A stretch of DNA of 64,000 bases from Rugalucina vietnamica (lineage: Eukaryota > Mollusca > Bivalvia > Lucinida > Lucinidae). The notes below the pieces were generated by a model. It did not search any database, had not been told where the DNA came from, and saw only the letters and a program-made list of their open reading frames with translations. The translations under genes were made by a program, and so were the position numbers. This document shows positions 39,904 to 50,662 of this stretch, in pieces. Each line of letters starts with the position of its first letter. Position 1 is the first letter of the stretch. The stretch covers positions 3,162,151 through 3,226,150 of the forward strand of contig OZ024878.1 in NCBI GenBank assembly GCA_964017185.1, read 5' to 3'.

Positions 39904-40604
39904 TGTGACAAAATCATTATTTTTGCAAGTCGGTCTTCATAGGAAAGTACCGGCGATTAATTCACTTGGTCGAAATGACTTTGAGTAGCCTGACAACCCC
40001 GTTTCTAAGGTGATTTAAAACATAGACTCGCCCGCAAAGTAGATTCGTCCAAAGTGTGTGACGTCACCGATAGTATAAATACCTGTGTTTCGCATTGCGA
40101 GTTGTTCAGTTAGCAAGAAGTCGTCGAAGAGTGCAGAACAAGTAAATAAACCAATATAAAATCTATTAAAGACTGATTGCAAGCTTGGTTAGTGGCGAAC
40201 AGTGGATTTTATCCATCTCAGTAGCAACAGCGAAAAGTGGACACAGTCCATCCAAGTAGCATTGATTAATATAACCAAGCAGTGAACAGTCTTAGGCGAT
40301 TAAGGTGGTTTATGTTACTAGCATAGGACTGGCCTAGCAGAAGTGTATGCTGGTCACCCACGGAGCATCAGCAGTGTAGGCTGATACTAACAGTCAGAGC
40401 TAGCTCAGTAGAGGTTCAGGCTGAGCTCATATACCGAGTGCAGATCATCATCACATTTGTTTTATATGCATATTAAGTTGATTCCTATGATTTTTGTTTT
40501 GCTCATCCAATCATTGTAAAATCATTGGTCTATAATCACAGGACAAAGCAGTCCCAAAGGAAAATTATTTATATATCAATCAAGCTAGCCCCGCATACGT
40601 TACA
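39904..40604 (+). repeat. 5' LTR
   Basis: Starts TGTGACAAAATCATT and ends CGCATACGTTACA. It contains a CRE palindrome TGACGTCA (40059-40066), a TATA box TATAAAT (40074-40080) and, downstream, AATAAA near 40146, as expected for U3 and R. Confidence 0.95.
40059..40080 (+). promoter_or_regulatory. LTR promoter: CRE plus TATA box
   Basis: TGACGTCA is a full CREB/ATF consensus, placed 7 bases before TATAAAT. The same pair is in the 3' LTR at about 47152-47173. Confidence 0.7.
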
Positions 40605-40611
40605 TATTTTT

Positions 40612-40629
40612 GGCGACCAACGGGGGACA
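40612..40629 (+). promoter_or_regulatory. Putative primer-binding site
   Basis: TGGCGACCAACGGGGGAC lies 6 bases inside the 5' LTR end. A TGG start complementary to the CCA of a tRNA 3' end is what a PBS needs. I cannot name the tRNA. Confidence 0.55.
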
Positions 40630-40696
40630 AATTTCTATTGCATTAACCAATAGGCTTACCCATCTATCATCAGTTGTTATATAGTATTACTGCATT

Positions 40697-43600
40697 ATGG
40701 ACGATAAATTGTACGAAGAAATGTATCGTCAGATTGACGAGCTTCAGAGGCAAAATCAGATGTTAAAATTGGAGCATGAGCTCAGAAGCTATAGACAAGA
40801 GCTAGGTGAAATGTCTGGGCTACTTTCTACCCCAGCACCAAGTAAAGATGAGCAAGGTCTAGGTTCTAGGAAGGTATGGTCAGATATACCTAAGGGTAGA
40901 CCAGATGATGCTCATGGTGCTGAGGCCGGACTGTCTGAGGCGGAAGGCATAGACAGTCATGATATACCTGATAGGTTTGTGACAAATAGAAAGAAGCCAG
41001 CTAGCTCTGGCTCGAAATCTAAGGACGTAATTATGAAACCAGCCACTTATGATGGTAGTGTAGCATGGATGGACTACAAGGCACTTTTCGATGCCTGTGC
41101 CGAGCTGAACGGCTGGACGGATCAACAGAAAGGTCTGTACCTTTCTGTATCACTACGTGGACAAGCACAAGGTGTGTTTGGCAATTTAGAGTCTGGCAAG
41201 CATGATTATGGTGACTTGGTCAGGGCTCTAGAGGAGCGCTTCGCACCTCCGAACCAGACTGAGCTATATAGGGTCCAGTTGCGAGAACGCCGCCAAAAAG
41301 CATCAGAAAGCATGGCCGAGCTTGGACAGGATATTAGACGCCTGACCAACCTCGCATATCCTAAAGCTCCCAGCGATGTGAGGGAGACCTTAGCTAAAGA
41401 ACAGTTTGTCGACTCGCTAGTCAACACGGAAATGAGACTGAAGATCAAGCAGGCAAGGCCTGTTGATCTCAATGACGCTGTGAGACACGCTGTCGAATTA
41501 GAGGCTTTCTATAGAGCAGAAAGTAGACAAACAGGACAGGGGTTCATAAATACAGCTGTCTCAAGCGAAGAAGTTGATGACAAGAAATTGGCGGAAGCGT
41601 TCTCGTCTCTGAACAACAGGTTAGATGAGATGACCAAAGTTATGAACAAGCTGTTGTTTCAGCAACGGAACAGTAATTATCGTCAAGAAAATCAGCCCTC
41701 AAAGCAAGGTCCGGTGAGTAATAGCAGACCGCCTGCTCAGCCAAGGACTGATAGCGACACCAACAGACAAAGGGTTAATAATGGTAGTTATAAACCCGAG
41801 GTCAAGGGTCAGAATAGGACAGCTCGCAGGTGTTTTAACTGCAACTCTGACCAGCACTTGATTAAAGATTGTACTCAGCCCAAAACTAGTAAGAGAGACA
41901 AGGATAAACCTGGTTCTACAAATAAGGAGAGTGTTTGTCTGAGCAGTACCAATCATGCTGGATTATTTGTGCAAGCTAAGCTCGGAAAATATGGTGCCGA
42001 CTGCTTAGTTGACAGCGGGGCAACACTCAGTCTACTGTCATCTAAGGTTTGGTCTGCCATTAAAGGTACAATCTCTTTGGAAAAATTTGATAAAGAGATC
42101 GTATCTGCGTCTGGAAATGTCCTTGATACAAAAGGCAAAGCAAACGTTTGTTTTGTGATAAACGGAGTGAAGTGTGTCATGGACGTAGTGATAACTGAAA
42201 TGGACATTGATGCTATTCTAGGGTTGGACTTCATGTCGATGCACGATGTCATTGTAGATGTTGTTGGTATGACCATGCATATTAAAGGGACAGTGTGTCC
42301 TTTGGTTAAAATTGGAAAGATCGGCTGCTACCAAGTCATCGTCAAAGAAAGGGTACATGTGCCAAGTAGATCTGAGGTTATCCTTGAAGGACAATTGGTT
42401 GACTGGGACTCCGGTGATGACAACATAGGCATCATAGAAACTTCGGACAAGTTTCTAAATTCAAACCGAGGAGTTGTTGCAAGAACACTTGTGAAAGCTA
42501 ATGGAAAAATACCCATTAGATATGCCAACTTTTCTAATGAGGATCAGATATTGTACCCCGGTACAAACATTGCTGAATTTTTTCCAGCACAGGTTCTGAG
42601 GGCCGTACAGGAAGTCAAGACAAAGCCTCCCAGAAATCTACCCAAGCATTTGACTGAGCTCTATGAAAGAGCATCAGAAGGAATGTCTTCCACACAAAAG
42701 AAACAAATTGCAAATCTCTTAGGAAAATATGGAGATATATTTTCCAAGGACGAACATGACTTAGGTAGGACAGGCATTATTAAGCACAAAATTTCAGTAG
42801 ATAACACAAGGCCAATAAAACAAGCCATGCGCAGAGTTCCTGTACATATGCAGGATGAAGTTGATAGGCAACTTGATCTTATGCTAGAGCATGATATCAT
42901 ACAGCCATCGACAAGTCCATGGGCCAGTGCTATTGTGCTTGTGAAAAAGAAGGACGGGTCCAGGCGTTTCTGTATTGACTACAGGCGCCTAAATGACGTC
43001 ACAGTCAAGGATGCCTACCCGTTACCCAGAATTGATGAATCTCTGGACCAACTTGCAGGGGCGAAATGGTTTTCTTGTTTGGACTTAAGTGCTGGTTATT
43101 GGCAAGTGGAAGTCGATCCTGACGATCGACAGAAGACAGCCTTCATAACCAGGCGCGGTCTCTACGAGTTCAACGTAATGCCCTTTGGCTTATGTAATGC
43201 CCCTGCGACCTTCGAGAGGTTAATGGAGTTGGTACTTTCAGGGTTGCACTGGCAAATATGCCTGATCTACTTGGATGACATAATCATTTTTGGGAAGACA
43301 TTTGCGGAAATGATACAGAATTTAGACACTGTGCTAGCAAGATTTGCTCAGGCTGATCTAAAATTGAAATCACAAAAGTGTCAGCTGTTCAAGAGAGAGG
43401 TCGATTTCTTAGGCCATGTTATAAATGAACACGGAATACACACTAACCCGCAGAAGATTGAATGTGTCAAAACCTGGCCGACACCAAAGAATATCACTGA
43501 GCTCAGGTCATTTCTTGGACTGTGTAGTTATTACAGGCGGTTTATTGCCAACTATTCGCACGTTGCTAAACCACTGACGAGGCTCACAGAAAAAGACCAG

Positions 43601-46600
43601 AAGTTCAACTGGACGTCTGAATGCTCAGAAGCATTTGGAAGACTCAAGCACATGCTTGTGACGGCTCCCATACTTGCTCATCCAGACTTTACTAAACCAT
43701 TTATTCTGGACACAGATGCGAGCAATCATGCAATTGGGGCGGTTTTGTCACAGAAAACGGGAAATGAAGAGCGTGTGATAGCTTACGCAAGCAGAACGCT
43801 ATCCAAATCGGAGAGAAAATACTGTGTAACTCGGAAGGAGTTACTAGCCCTTGTATACTTTGTGAAGTATTTTCGGCACTACCTGTATGGGCGGAAGTTC
43901 ACAGCTAGGACAGATCACGCGTCCTTACGCTGGCTGATGAACTTTAAGAACCCAGAGGGTCAGGTAGCCCGCTGGCTAGAGGTTCTATCAACGTTTTCCA
44001 TGGCAATTGAGCATCGTCCTGGAAGATTGCATGGTAACGCAGATGGCATGAGCAGAAAGCCTTGTACTGATGATACAGTCTCAACTAGCCATAGTGAAAT
44101 TCCGCATGATAATTCAAAGGACTTAGATCCTAGTTGCATGCATGTGGGAAGTGAGGATACTGATGAAAGTATGAGTGAGTTTGATGATTTAAAATCTCTG
44201 CAAGCAGATGACGACGAGCTAGCTGTAGTTCGTTCATGGGTGCAAGCAAATAAGAGGCCAGAATTTGCCGTCATTGCTGCTGAAGGTTACATATTGAAAT
44301 CACTCTGGAATCAGTTTCCATGCCTTGAACTACACGATAATTTGCTTGTTCGGAGACAAGAAAATCTGGATGAAGATAATGTGGTCACATTTCAAGTGAT
44401 CGTCCCCAAGAAAGCCAGACGATCCATTTTGTATGCCTGCCATGACATGAAAACATCAGGGCATTTGGGTGTCACGAAGACTGTCAGTAAAATCAAGCAG
44501 AAGTTTTACTGGCCTGGCTTACAATCTGACGTCAGAAGCTATATAGCTGGTTGTGATGCTTGTAGCAAACGCAAAGGCCCAATTCCATCAAAGCGAGCAC
44601 CGATGCAGATTGTCAGAAGCGGCTTTCCTATGGAGAGGATTGCCATTGACATTTTAGGTGAGCTACCTGAGACACCAAGAGGCAATAAGTACATTGTGGT
44701 AATCGGCGACTACTTTACGAAATGGACCGAGGCTTTGCCGATCCCAAACATGGAAGCATGTACTGTAGCAAAAGTGCTTGTGGAAAATATGCTTTGCCGA
44801 TTTGGAATTCCCCAAGTTATCCACTCTGATCAAGGACGTCAATTTGAAAGTAATTTGTTTCAAGAGATGTGCAAATTGCTAGGTATACACAAGACGCGCA
44901 CCACCCCTTACCATCCACAGAGCGACGGAATGGTTGAACGGTTCAACCGTACGCTTGCGGCGATGCTTTCCGCATACGTCATCGAAAATCATAGAGATTG
45001 GGATGAACAGTTACCTTACGTTACCATGGCCTACCGCAGTACCGAGCATGAAACGACTGGTATGAGCCCCAACATGCTAATGTTCGGTCGAGAAGTTTCT
45101 ACTCCGCTTGACCTTGTGTATGAGCTCCCAAATCTGAGCAAACCAATTCCAAACAATCAATGGGTTTGGGAATTACGGGACCGTATAGAAAGGGCACACA
45201 CGCTCGTACGTCAATACACACAGCAGGCTATGCATAGGCAAAAACGAAATCGCGATTCGCGAACGTCCTTTGAAACATTTAAGACTGGAGATCAAGTGTT
45301 TGTGCATTTCCCTGTGAAGAAGGTGGGCACCTCTGCAAAGCTGACGCCTTTCTGGAGGGGTCCATTCAAAGTTACTGGCAAACTGTCAGAAGTTTTGTAC
45401 AAAGTAAATTGTGGTCGCAATAATGCTGAGCAAATAATTCACTGTGACAGAATTAAGTTGTGTAGACAACAAGTTCTGAGAGGTGAACTTGAACAGTCTG
45501 ATATAGAAGGTCATGAAGAGGGTCATGCACATGAAGCAGATAGAGATAATGAGATAGATGAAGTAGAAGAATTAGAATCTGCTCACCAGCCCGTTATGGA
45601 CACAGACAGAGATTATGAATCTGATAGAAAGAGAGTCCGTAGAAAACCTGTTTGGGCTAAAGATTATGTTTTCTCTTGCAGGATGGTTAACACAACGGTT
45701 ACTCCAAGAAAACAAAGCATGGCAGATAAGGCAAAGACCAGATGTACCTGGTGTAAGGGATTATTTGAAGAAGGAGACCAGTATGAACAGCACATGATCA
45801 AGTGCTACAGGAACAGATGGACTTGCCATGCCTGTGGCAATACCTTCAAGCTGAAATCGTATCTCGAGAAACACAAGAAAACGCAACATCAGGCTTGGGC
45901 AAGCATAAATAGAACATTGAAAAGATCTGCAGGACATTTCAAAGTTGGCCTGAAGACGAACAGTCATGTAGCCAAAGCTAATGTTGATGAAGAGAAGCAT
46001 AACCTGGATGATCAGAGTAAAGTGAAGGATAGTAAAGAAAAGCAAGTTTCTGATGGTCAGGTACAGAAAAAGGAAGAAACAGTGAGCACGGCTAAGAAGG
46101 TAGAAAGTGTCGATCTAGTTTCTGAAGAAAACTCTGACTGGGATAAATCACCTGATGTATCTTTGGAGGGAGAATTACAGGTCTCTGATGATAGTGACAG
46201 CTCAAGTGACAATGATTCGAGAAGACAGGAAATTGAGAAAGACAAAGTTGATCAGAGCAGTGTGGATAAGGAGAAAGAGCTGTGGCTTGGCAGGGTGATC
46301 CGGAAAGCCACCACACCTGCCATCCCAGTTGCACCTAAGAAACAGAAAATGGACGAAAAGCCAGAGAACGAGGACATTGGACAGAAAGGGGAAGCTGTAC
46401 AGGTGAAGAATGATAACGTGATACTGAAGAGAAAGAAAGAAATTAAGGTGACATGCGAGAGTATGATAAAAGAGGGATCGTCTGAATCTGTCACAACAGT
46501 GACAGAGAATGGTGAGGAGACTTACAGGGATAAAGTTCGAAGGAAAAAGCAGAAGACAGGGCCAGTTAAGATAGATATCGGCGATATCGTTCCGGACGGA

Positions 46601-46690
46601 AGTATTCGAGCAAGTGATATCAGTTTGCAACTCAAAGGAGAAGGGAATGTTGAACTAATCCTTACATATTGCCCTGAGTCTGATGACTAA
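40697..46690 (+). CDS. Gag-Pol polyprotein of Ty3/gypsy element (1,997 aa)
   Basis: One uninterrupted ORF. A coiled-coil start (residues ~1-40) and gag-like region are followed by a CCHC zinc knuckle beginning CFNC at residue 379. An aspartic protease shows DSGAT at 439. Reverse transcriptase has the YLDD active site at 858. RNase H shows DTDAS at 1005. The integrase has an HHCC zinc domain from His 1249 and catalytic D1318, D1378 and E1414 with 35 residues between the last two (DD35E), then a GPY/F-type WRGPFKV module. There is no chromodomain. About 400 residues follow, with two finger-like motifs (CTWC at 1683, CHAC…HKKTQH from 1710) and an acidic/basic disordered tail. Gag and pol are fused without a frameshift. 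The frame appears intact, so the element may be mobile, but activity is not shown here. Confidence 0.95.
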   Translation: MDDKLYEEMYRQIDELQRQNQMLKLEHELRSYRQELGEMSGLLSTPAPSKDEQGLGSRKVWSDIPKGRPDDAHGAEAGLSEAEGIDSHDIPDRFVTNRKKPASSGSKSKDVIMKPATYDGSVAWMDYKALFDACAELNGWTDQQKGLYLSVSLRGQAQGVFGNLESGKHDYGDLVRALEERFAPPNQTELYRVQLRERRQKASESMAELGQDIRRLTNLAYPKAPSDVRETLAKEQFVDSLVNTEMRLKIKQARPVDLNDAVRHAVELEAFYRAESRQTGQGFINTAVSSEEVDDKKLAEAFSSLNNRLDEMTKVMNKLLFQQRNSNYRQENQPSKQGPVSNSRPPAQPRTDSDTNRQRVNNGSYKPEVKGQNRTARRCFNCNSDQHLIKDCTQPKTSKRDKDKPGSTNKESVCLSSTNHAGLFVQAKLGKYGADCLVDSGATLSLLSSKVWSAIKGTISLEKFDKEIVSASGNVLDTKGKANVCFVINGVKCVMDVVITEMDIDAILGLDFMSMHDVIVDVVGMTMHIKGTVCPLVKIGKIGCYQVIVKERVHVPSRSEVILEGQLVDWDSGDDNIGIIETSDKFLNSNRGVVARTLVKANGKIPIRYANFSNEDQILYPGTNIAEFFPAQVLRAVQEVKTKPPRNLPKHLTELYERASEGMSSTQKKQIANLLGKYGDIFSKDEHDLGRTGIIKHKISVDNTRPIKQAMRRVPVHMQDEVDRQLDLMLEHDIIQPSTSPWASAIVLVKKKDGSRRFCIDYRRLNDVTVKDAYPLPRIDESLDQLAGAKWFSCLDLSAGYWQVEVDPDDRQKTAFITRRGLYEFNVMPFGLCNAPATFERLMELVLSGLHWQICLIYLDDIIIFGKTFAEMIQNLDTVLARFAQADLKLKSQKCQLFKREVDFLGHVINEHGIHTNPQKIECVKTWPTPKNITELRSFLGLCSYYRRFIANYSHVAKPLTRLTEKDQKFNWTSECSEAFGRLKHMLVTAPILAHPDFTKPFILDTDASNHAIGAVLSQKTGNEERVIAYASRTLSKSERKYCVTRKELLALVYFVKYFRHYLYGRKFTARTDHASLRWLMNFKNPEGQVARWLEVLSTFSMAIEHRPGRLHGNADGMSRKPCTDDTVSTSHSEIPHDNSKDLDPSCMHVGSEDTDESMSEFDDLKSLQADDDELAVVRSWVQANKRPEFAVIAAEGYILKSLWNQFPCLELHDNLLVRRQENLDEDNVVTFQVIVPKKARRSILYACHDMKTSGHLGVTKTVSKIKQKFYWPGLQSDVRSYIAGCDACSKRKGPIPSKRAPMQIVRSGFPMERIAIDILGELPETPRGNKYIVVIGDYFTKWTEALPIPNMEACTVAKVLVENMLCRFGIPQVIHSDQGRQFESNLFQEMCKLLGIHKTRTTPYHPQSDGMVERFNRTLAAMLSAYVIENHRDWDEQLPYVTMAYRSTEHETTGMSPNMLMFGREVSTPLDLVYELPNLSKPIPNNQWVWELRDRIERAHTLVRQYTQQAMHRQKRNRDSRTSFETFKTGDQVFVHFPVKKVGTSAKLTPFWRGPFKVTGKLSEVLYKVNCGRNNAEQIIHCDRIKLCRQQVLRGELEQSDIEGHEEGHAHEADRDNEIDEVEELESAHQPVMDTDRDYESDRKRVRRKPVWAKDYVFSCRMVNTTVTPRKQSMADKAKTRCTWCKGLFEEGDQYEQHMIKCYRNRWTCHACGNTFKLKSYLEKHKKTQHQAWASINRTLKRSAGHFKVGLKTNSHVAKANVDEEKHNLDDQSKVKDSKEKQVSDGQVQKKEETVSTAKKVESVDLVSEENSDWDKSPDVSLEGELQVSDDSDSSSDNDSRRQEIEKDKVDQSSVDKEKELWLGRVIRKATTPAIPVAPKKQKMDEKPENEDIGQKGEAVQVKNDNVILKRKKEIKVTCESMIKEGSSESVTTVTENGEETYRDKVRRKKQKTGPVKIDIGDIVPDGSIRASDISLQLKGEGNVELILTYCPESDD

Positions 46691-46844
46691 AGTGTTCAAA
46701 TTCAGTGCTGTCAGGAAGGCAATGAAGTTTCATTGACATGATAAATTAGACCAAGGTCAGGTCTATGATAAAAAAAAAAAGAAATGTAATAATGGATCTA
46801 TAAGATAAGTCTAAAGTAAGGCATGGTCCGATGCGGACAAACAT

Positions 46845-46845
<1 letters not shown>

Positions 46846-46903
<58 letters not shown>
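46846..46903 (+). repeat. (GAT)n microsatellite
   Basis: About 19 GAT triplets in the element's 3' untranslated part, after the gag-pol stop and before the 3' LTR. Confidence 0.95.
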
Positions 46904-46996
46904 GAAAGATGTTGTATGGAAAATAATGTTTATGTCATGATTTTTTTTTGTTGTTTATTTTTATGCGAGGACGCATATACCCGGAGGCGTGGGTAG

Positions 46997-47697
46997 TGTG
47001 ACAAAATCATTATTTTTGCAAGTCGGTCTTCATAGGAAAGTACCGGCGATTAATTCACTTGGTCGAAACGACTTTGAGTAGCCTGACAACCCCGTTTCTA
47101 AGGTGATTTAAAACATAGACTCGCCCGCAAAGTAGATTCGTCCAAAGTGTGTGACGTCACCGATAGTATAAATACCTGTGTTTCGCATTGCGAGTTGTTC
47201 AGTTAGCAAGAAGTCGTCGAAGAGTGCAGAACAAGTAAATAAACCAATATAAAATCTATTAAAGACTGATTGCAAGCTTGGTTAGTGGCGAACAGTGGAT
47301 TTTATCCATCTCAGTAGCAACAGCGAAAAGTGGACACAGTCCATCCAAGTAGCATTGATTAATATAACCAAGCAGTGAACAGTCTTAGGCGATTAAGGTG
47401 GTTTATGTTACTAGCATAGGACTGGCCTAGCAGAAGTGTATGCTGGTCACCCACGGAGCATCAGCAGTGTAGGCTGATACTAACAGTCAGAGCTAGCTCA
47501 GTAGAGGTTCAGGCTGAGCTCATATACCGAGTGCAGATCATCATCACATTTGTTTTATATGCATATTAAGTTGATTCCTATGATTTTTGTTTTGCTCATC
47601 CAATCATTGTAAAATCATTGGTCTATAATCACAGGACAAAGCAGTCCCAAAGGAAAATTATTTATATATCAATCAAGCTAGCCCCGCATACGTTACA
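46997..47697 (+). repeat. 3' LTR
   Basis: 701 bp, matching the 5' LTR except for one base noticed near 47069. It is preceded by a modestly purine-rich CGGAGGCGTGGGTAG that could serve as polypurine tract; this is weak. Confidence 0.95.
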
Positions 47698-47944
47698 GAT
47701 GTAACACAAGGAAGCCTCTTTTTGGAATTTTATTCAAGTTGGTCTTTAGTTAATCTGCTTGATACTTGAAACACAGAAAGGACAACTGTTATTCGATTAA
47801 TTCAGACATCATGAGCTGATCAGAGCCGGAGGTTAAAAAATTTTTGTTCTCTACTGAGGCATATTTAAATTGCTTATGAATAATATGAAATTACCAGAAA
47901 AAATGTAATGTTTAGATTACCAAATCCCTACAAAATGTTTCATG

Positions 47945-48030
47945 GTTTATGAGCAGGATAAATTTATGCTCAGGTGAGTTGAGAATGAAAATGTTTGTTT
48001 TTTTTTGTTTTTTTTTAACTTTGGGGGCTG
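47945..48030. repeat. Foldback element L remnant
   Basis: TTTATGAGCAGGATAAATTTATGCTCAGGTGAGTTGAG matches the right arm of element L. Confidence 0.5.
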
Positions 48031-48525
48031 ATGCTGACTTGATGAACAACCTGTCAAGGCCTTAATTAAATTTTGCCAAATTAGTATGACATAGTGAATA
48101 AATGATCATTAAAGGAAAGAACAATCAACCTGTCTTTTAGTTTCTATCATCAAATATTTGAAAATAATTTGTTGTGTCTTTGAGAAGATTGAAAAGGTTA
48201 AACACAAACTCACTTGCACTAGTACAGAAGTTGCGTGCACAATAGCTTCATCTGAAGTGAATGTTAAGTATATGAAGCAGGCCCATGATCAATCCTATAG
48301 TCTGGCACATTTCTTTCTTGAGGCTTTGGTCATGAAATTATTTTTACAGCTATTCTTCTTTTCCTCCGCTGACACAAGATCAGAATGAAATGTGCTTTTA
48401 GTATTGGTAACCTCCTTCCTGGAGGCTTGCCAGGGAAGTGGCTAAGTGGCTAACTGACTGTCCCAAATGACCTCTGTGAACAAACCAAGAAGCCTAGAGG
48501 ATGATTTTCTGAACAAGAACTCTGC
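48031..48525. other. No recognised gene
   Basis: The region is open for 76 codons on the + strand at 48158, but the peptide has no domain or splice context I trust. Otherwise unremarkable. Confidence 0.4.
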
Positions 48526-49188
48526 GGAGGTCGATATCGCACCTGCATCGGGCAAAGTCAATAGACCGTGAAATATAGTTCCAAGGGCACCGGGTTGAAG
48601 GGCATGTCAAGGACAATTACTATGCAATGTTTCAGACTCGCAGCTATCTCTGATGTCGAGAAAACCAAACTTCGACGTAAAAATTTTCAAAGTCAGTGGA
48701 CCGTGAAATATAGGTCAAGGGCACCGGGTTAAGGTGCGTGCTTGAAGGGTATGTCAAGGACAATTACTATGCAAGGTTTCAGACTCGCAGCTATCTCTGA
48801 TGTCGAGAAAACCAAACTTCGACGTAAAAATTTTCAAAGTCAGTGGACCGTGAAATATAGGTCAAGGGCACTAAGTTAAGGTGCGTGCTTGAAGGGTATG
48901 TCAAGGACAATTACTATGCAAGGTTTCAGACTCGCAGCTATCTCTGATGTCGAGAAAACCAAATTTTGACGTAAAAATTTTCAAAGTCAGTGGACCGTAA
49001 AATATAGGTCAAGGGCACTGGGTTAAGGTGCGTGCTTGAAGGGTGTATCAGGGACAATTATTATGCCAGGTTTCAGACTCGCAGCTATCTCTGATGTCGA
49101 GAAAACTAAACTTCGATGTAAATGTTGACGAACGTACGGACGGAAATTTGAACTCCTATATCGCACCCTGCTATAAGCAGGTGCGATA
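48526..49188 (-). mobile_element. Family J element, copy 2 (inverted)
   Basis: GGTCGATATCGCACCTGCAT to CTGCTATAAGCAGGTGCGATA, with four ~150-bp units carrying GACCGTGAAATATAGGTCAA and CAAACTTCGACGTAAA. Inverted relative to 22719-23713. Confidence 0.8.
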
Positions 49189-49192
49189 AAAA

Positions 49193-49340
49193 GCACAGTG
49201 GGACCATCAAAGTACTGCTTGCAGAGATTTGCAAGTTTTTTCTCGAGGTACTGCCATTTTCACCCTACCTTCTGATTGACTCATCTTACACCAGTGAAAA
49301 AATCTTAATAGAAACATAGGCTGAATAAAAAAAGAAAAGC
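49193..49340 (+). mobile_element. SINE 3' tail
   Basis: GTACTGCTTGCAGAGATTTG…CACCAGTGAAAAAATCTTAA…GGCTGAATAAAAAAAG parallels 4150-4300. Confidence 0.5.
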
Positions 49341-49439
49341 AAGTTTATTCAAACAAAAACTAAAGGCACACAATTAGTGCATTTTGCTACAATCAGCCTT
49401 TAAACAGTTACAGATTTACTATTGAGCTCCTAGGACACA

Positions 49440-49585
49440 ACTTATTGCCAAAACGGGAGAACCCCAAGAAAAACCATCTGGCACACCCTCGAGCATACCT
49501 TGGCTTCTCTCACATGTGCCCCGTGTGGGACACATCAGACACAGCGGTGAGATAATCGAATGATTAAAGCAGGGCTCTTAACCAC
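49440..49585 (-). mobile_element. SINE-like piece (inverted)
   Basis: AAAACGGGAGAACCCCAAGA…CACAGCGGTGAGATAATCGA…TTAACCACAAG is related to 31060-31230. Family C follows directly. Confidence 0.5.
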
Positions 49586-49786
49586 AAGCCGCATCATGAG
49601 AAAACCAGATTTTTGCATATGCGAAAACAAAGGAGCAGATCAGCTGTAGTTACAGATTTTAGCCACATGGATAGTGTGATTCCTCTTCTACTTAAACCCA
49701 AGCTTTTAGCCTTATTCTGAGACTGTACAGGCCAGTTTGTGTCAGACCTGGTCGGAAACCCACGAAGATTTCTCATGTCAGCTAAT
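49586..49786. mobile_element. MITE family C, copy 15
   Basis: AAGCCGCATCATGAGAAAACC to TTCTCATGTCAGCTAA; the hairpin is largely deleted. Confidence 0.65.
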
Positions 49787-49827
49787 TTTATTGTGGCTTT
49801 CCCTGGACCTTCTCTTGAAAACTATTT

Positions 49828-50056
49828 GAGCGGTGTCATGAGAAAACCAATGTGTTTTTGGAACAGGTCCAACACAGAGCTGCACAGGCACAGAAGATAA
49901 CAAGAGGCTAGAAATTTTGTTTTTTAGAAAGTTGAGGAATTGTTCTATCTGTGTAGCAAAAACAAAGGCCCTGATCAGCTTCACAGTTACTATGAAGCTG
50001 ATCTGCCCCTTTACTTTCCCACATGCAAAATGCTGGTTTTCTCATGACTTGGCTCA
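49828..50056. mobile_element. MITE family C, copy 16
   Basis: GAGCGGTGTCATGAGAAAACC to CTCATGACTTGGCTCA; the palindrome GATCAGCTTCACAG is imperfect. Confidence 0.75.
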
Positions 50057-50148
50057 CCTATTTTGTAGACATGTCGGTTATATGAACGGAAGTTTATCAG
50101 TCATAAATGTAGATCCAAAGTCTGGCACTGCAGCTACCACACATTATT

Positions 50149-50368
50149 GAGCCGCAATACAAAAAACAAGCCTTTGTAGTTTCAGACCAGGTCTGACACA
50201 AACTGGCCTGTACAATCACAGATTAGAAGCTTGAAATTTTGGATTCAAGAAGAAGGGAATTGAAATACCTGTGAAGTGAAAACAAATATGCTGATCAGCT
50301 GTGCAGTACTGATGTGTGTCTTTGTTTTCACATAGGCAAAAAGCTAGATTTCTCATGATGCGGCTCAT
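50149..50368. mobile_element. MITE family C, copy 17
   Basis: GAGCCGCAATAC to CATGATGCGGCTCAT; the second hairpin arm is shortened. Confidence 0.75.
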
Positions 50369-50662
50369 TTATCATTTTAGTTTTCCCAAAAACATGTTTA
50401 TAGGATGGAACTTTGGTTCTGGTGGCACCAATCATTGCTTACTCAATCATTGCTTACTTATAACTAGGCATCATAGATATAAATGAAAATCGCAAAATAT
50501 TTTGTTGTAATCTTCATGATTCATCACATTAATTACCAGACAAAATAATTCATTAGTAACAAAATCACTATACCTAACAATTAGTCTGAAATGGCTTTTC
50601 TTAAAACTTGAGAAATTTTCCTTTTTTGGCTGTAATCAGGTCTGATTCCAGTACATACATTT

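Larger units (their letters stand above)
39904..47697 (+). mobile_element. Ty3/gypsy-type LTR retrotransposon, complete
   Basis: Two 701-bp LTRs (TG…CA) enclose a single long gag-pol ORF. GATG occurs immediately before the left LTR (39900-39903) and after the right LTR (47698-47701), a 4-bp target-site duplication. The only LTR difference I noticed is GAAATGACT versus GAAACGACT. The domain order protease-RT-RNase H-integrase defines Ty3/gypsy. There is no envelope-like ORF. The element sits downstream of the RBR-PARP gene in non-coding DNA. Confidence 0.95.

Noticed and set aside
40880..46630. Minus-strand ORFs inside the gypsy element
   Set aside because: Shadow frames of gag-pol; no motifs.
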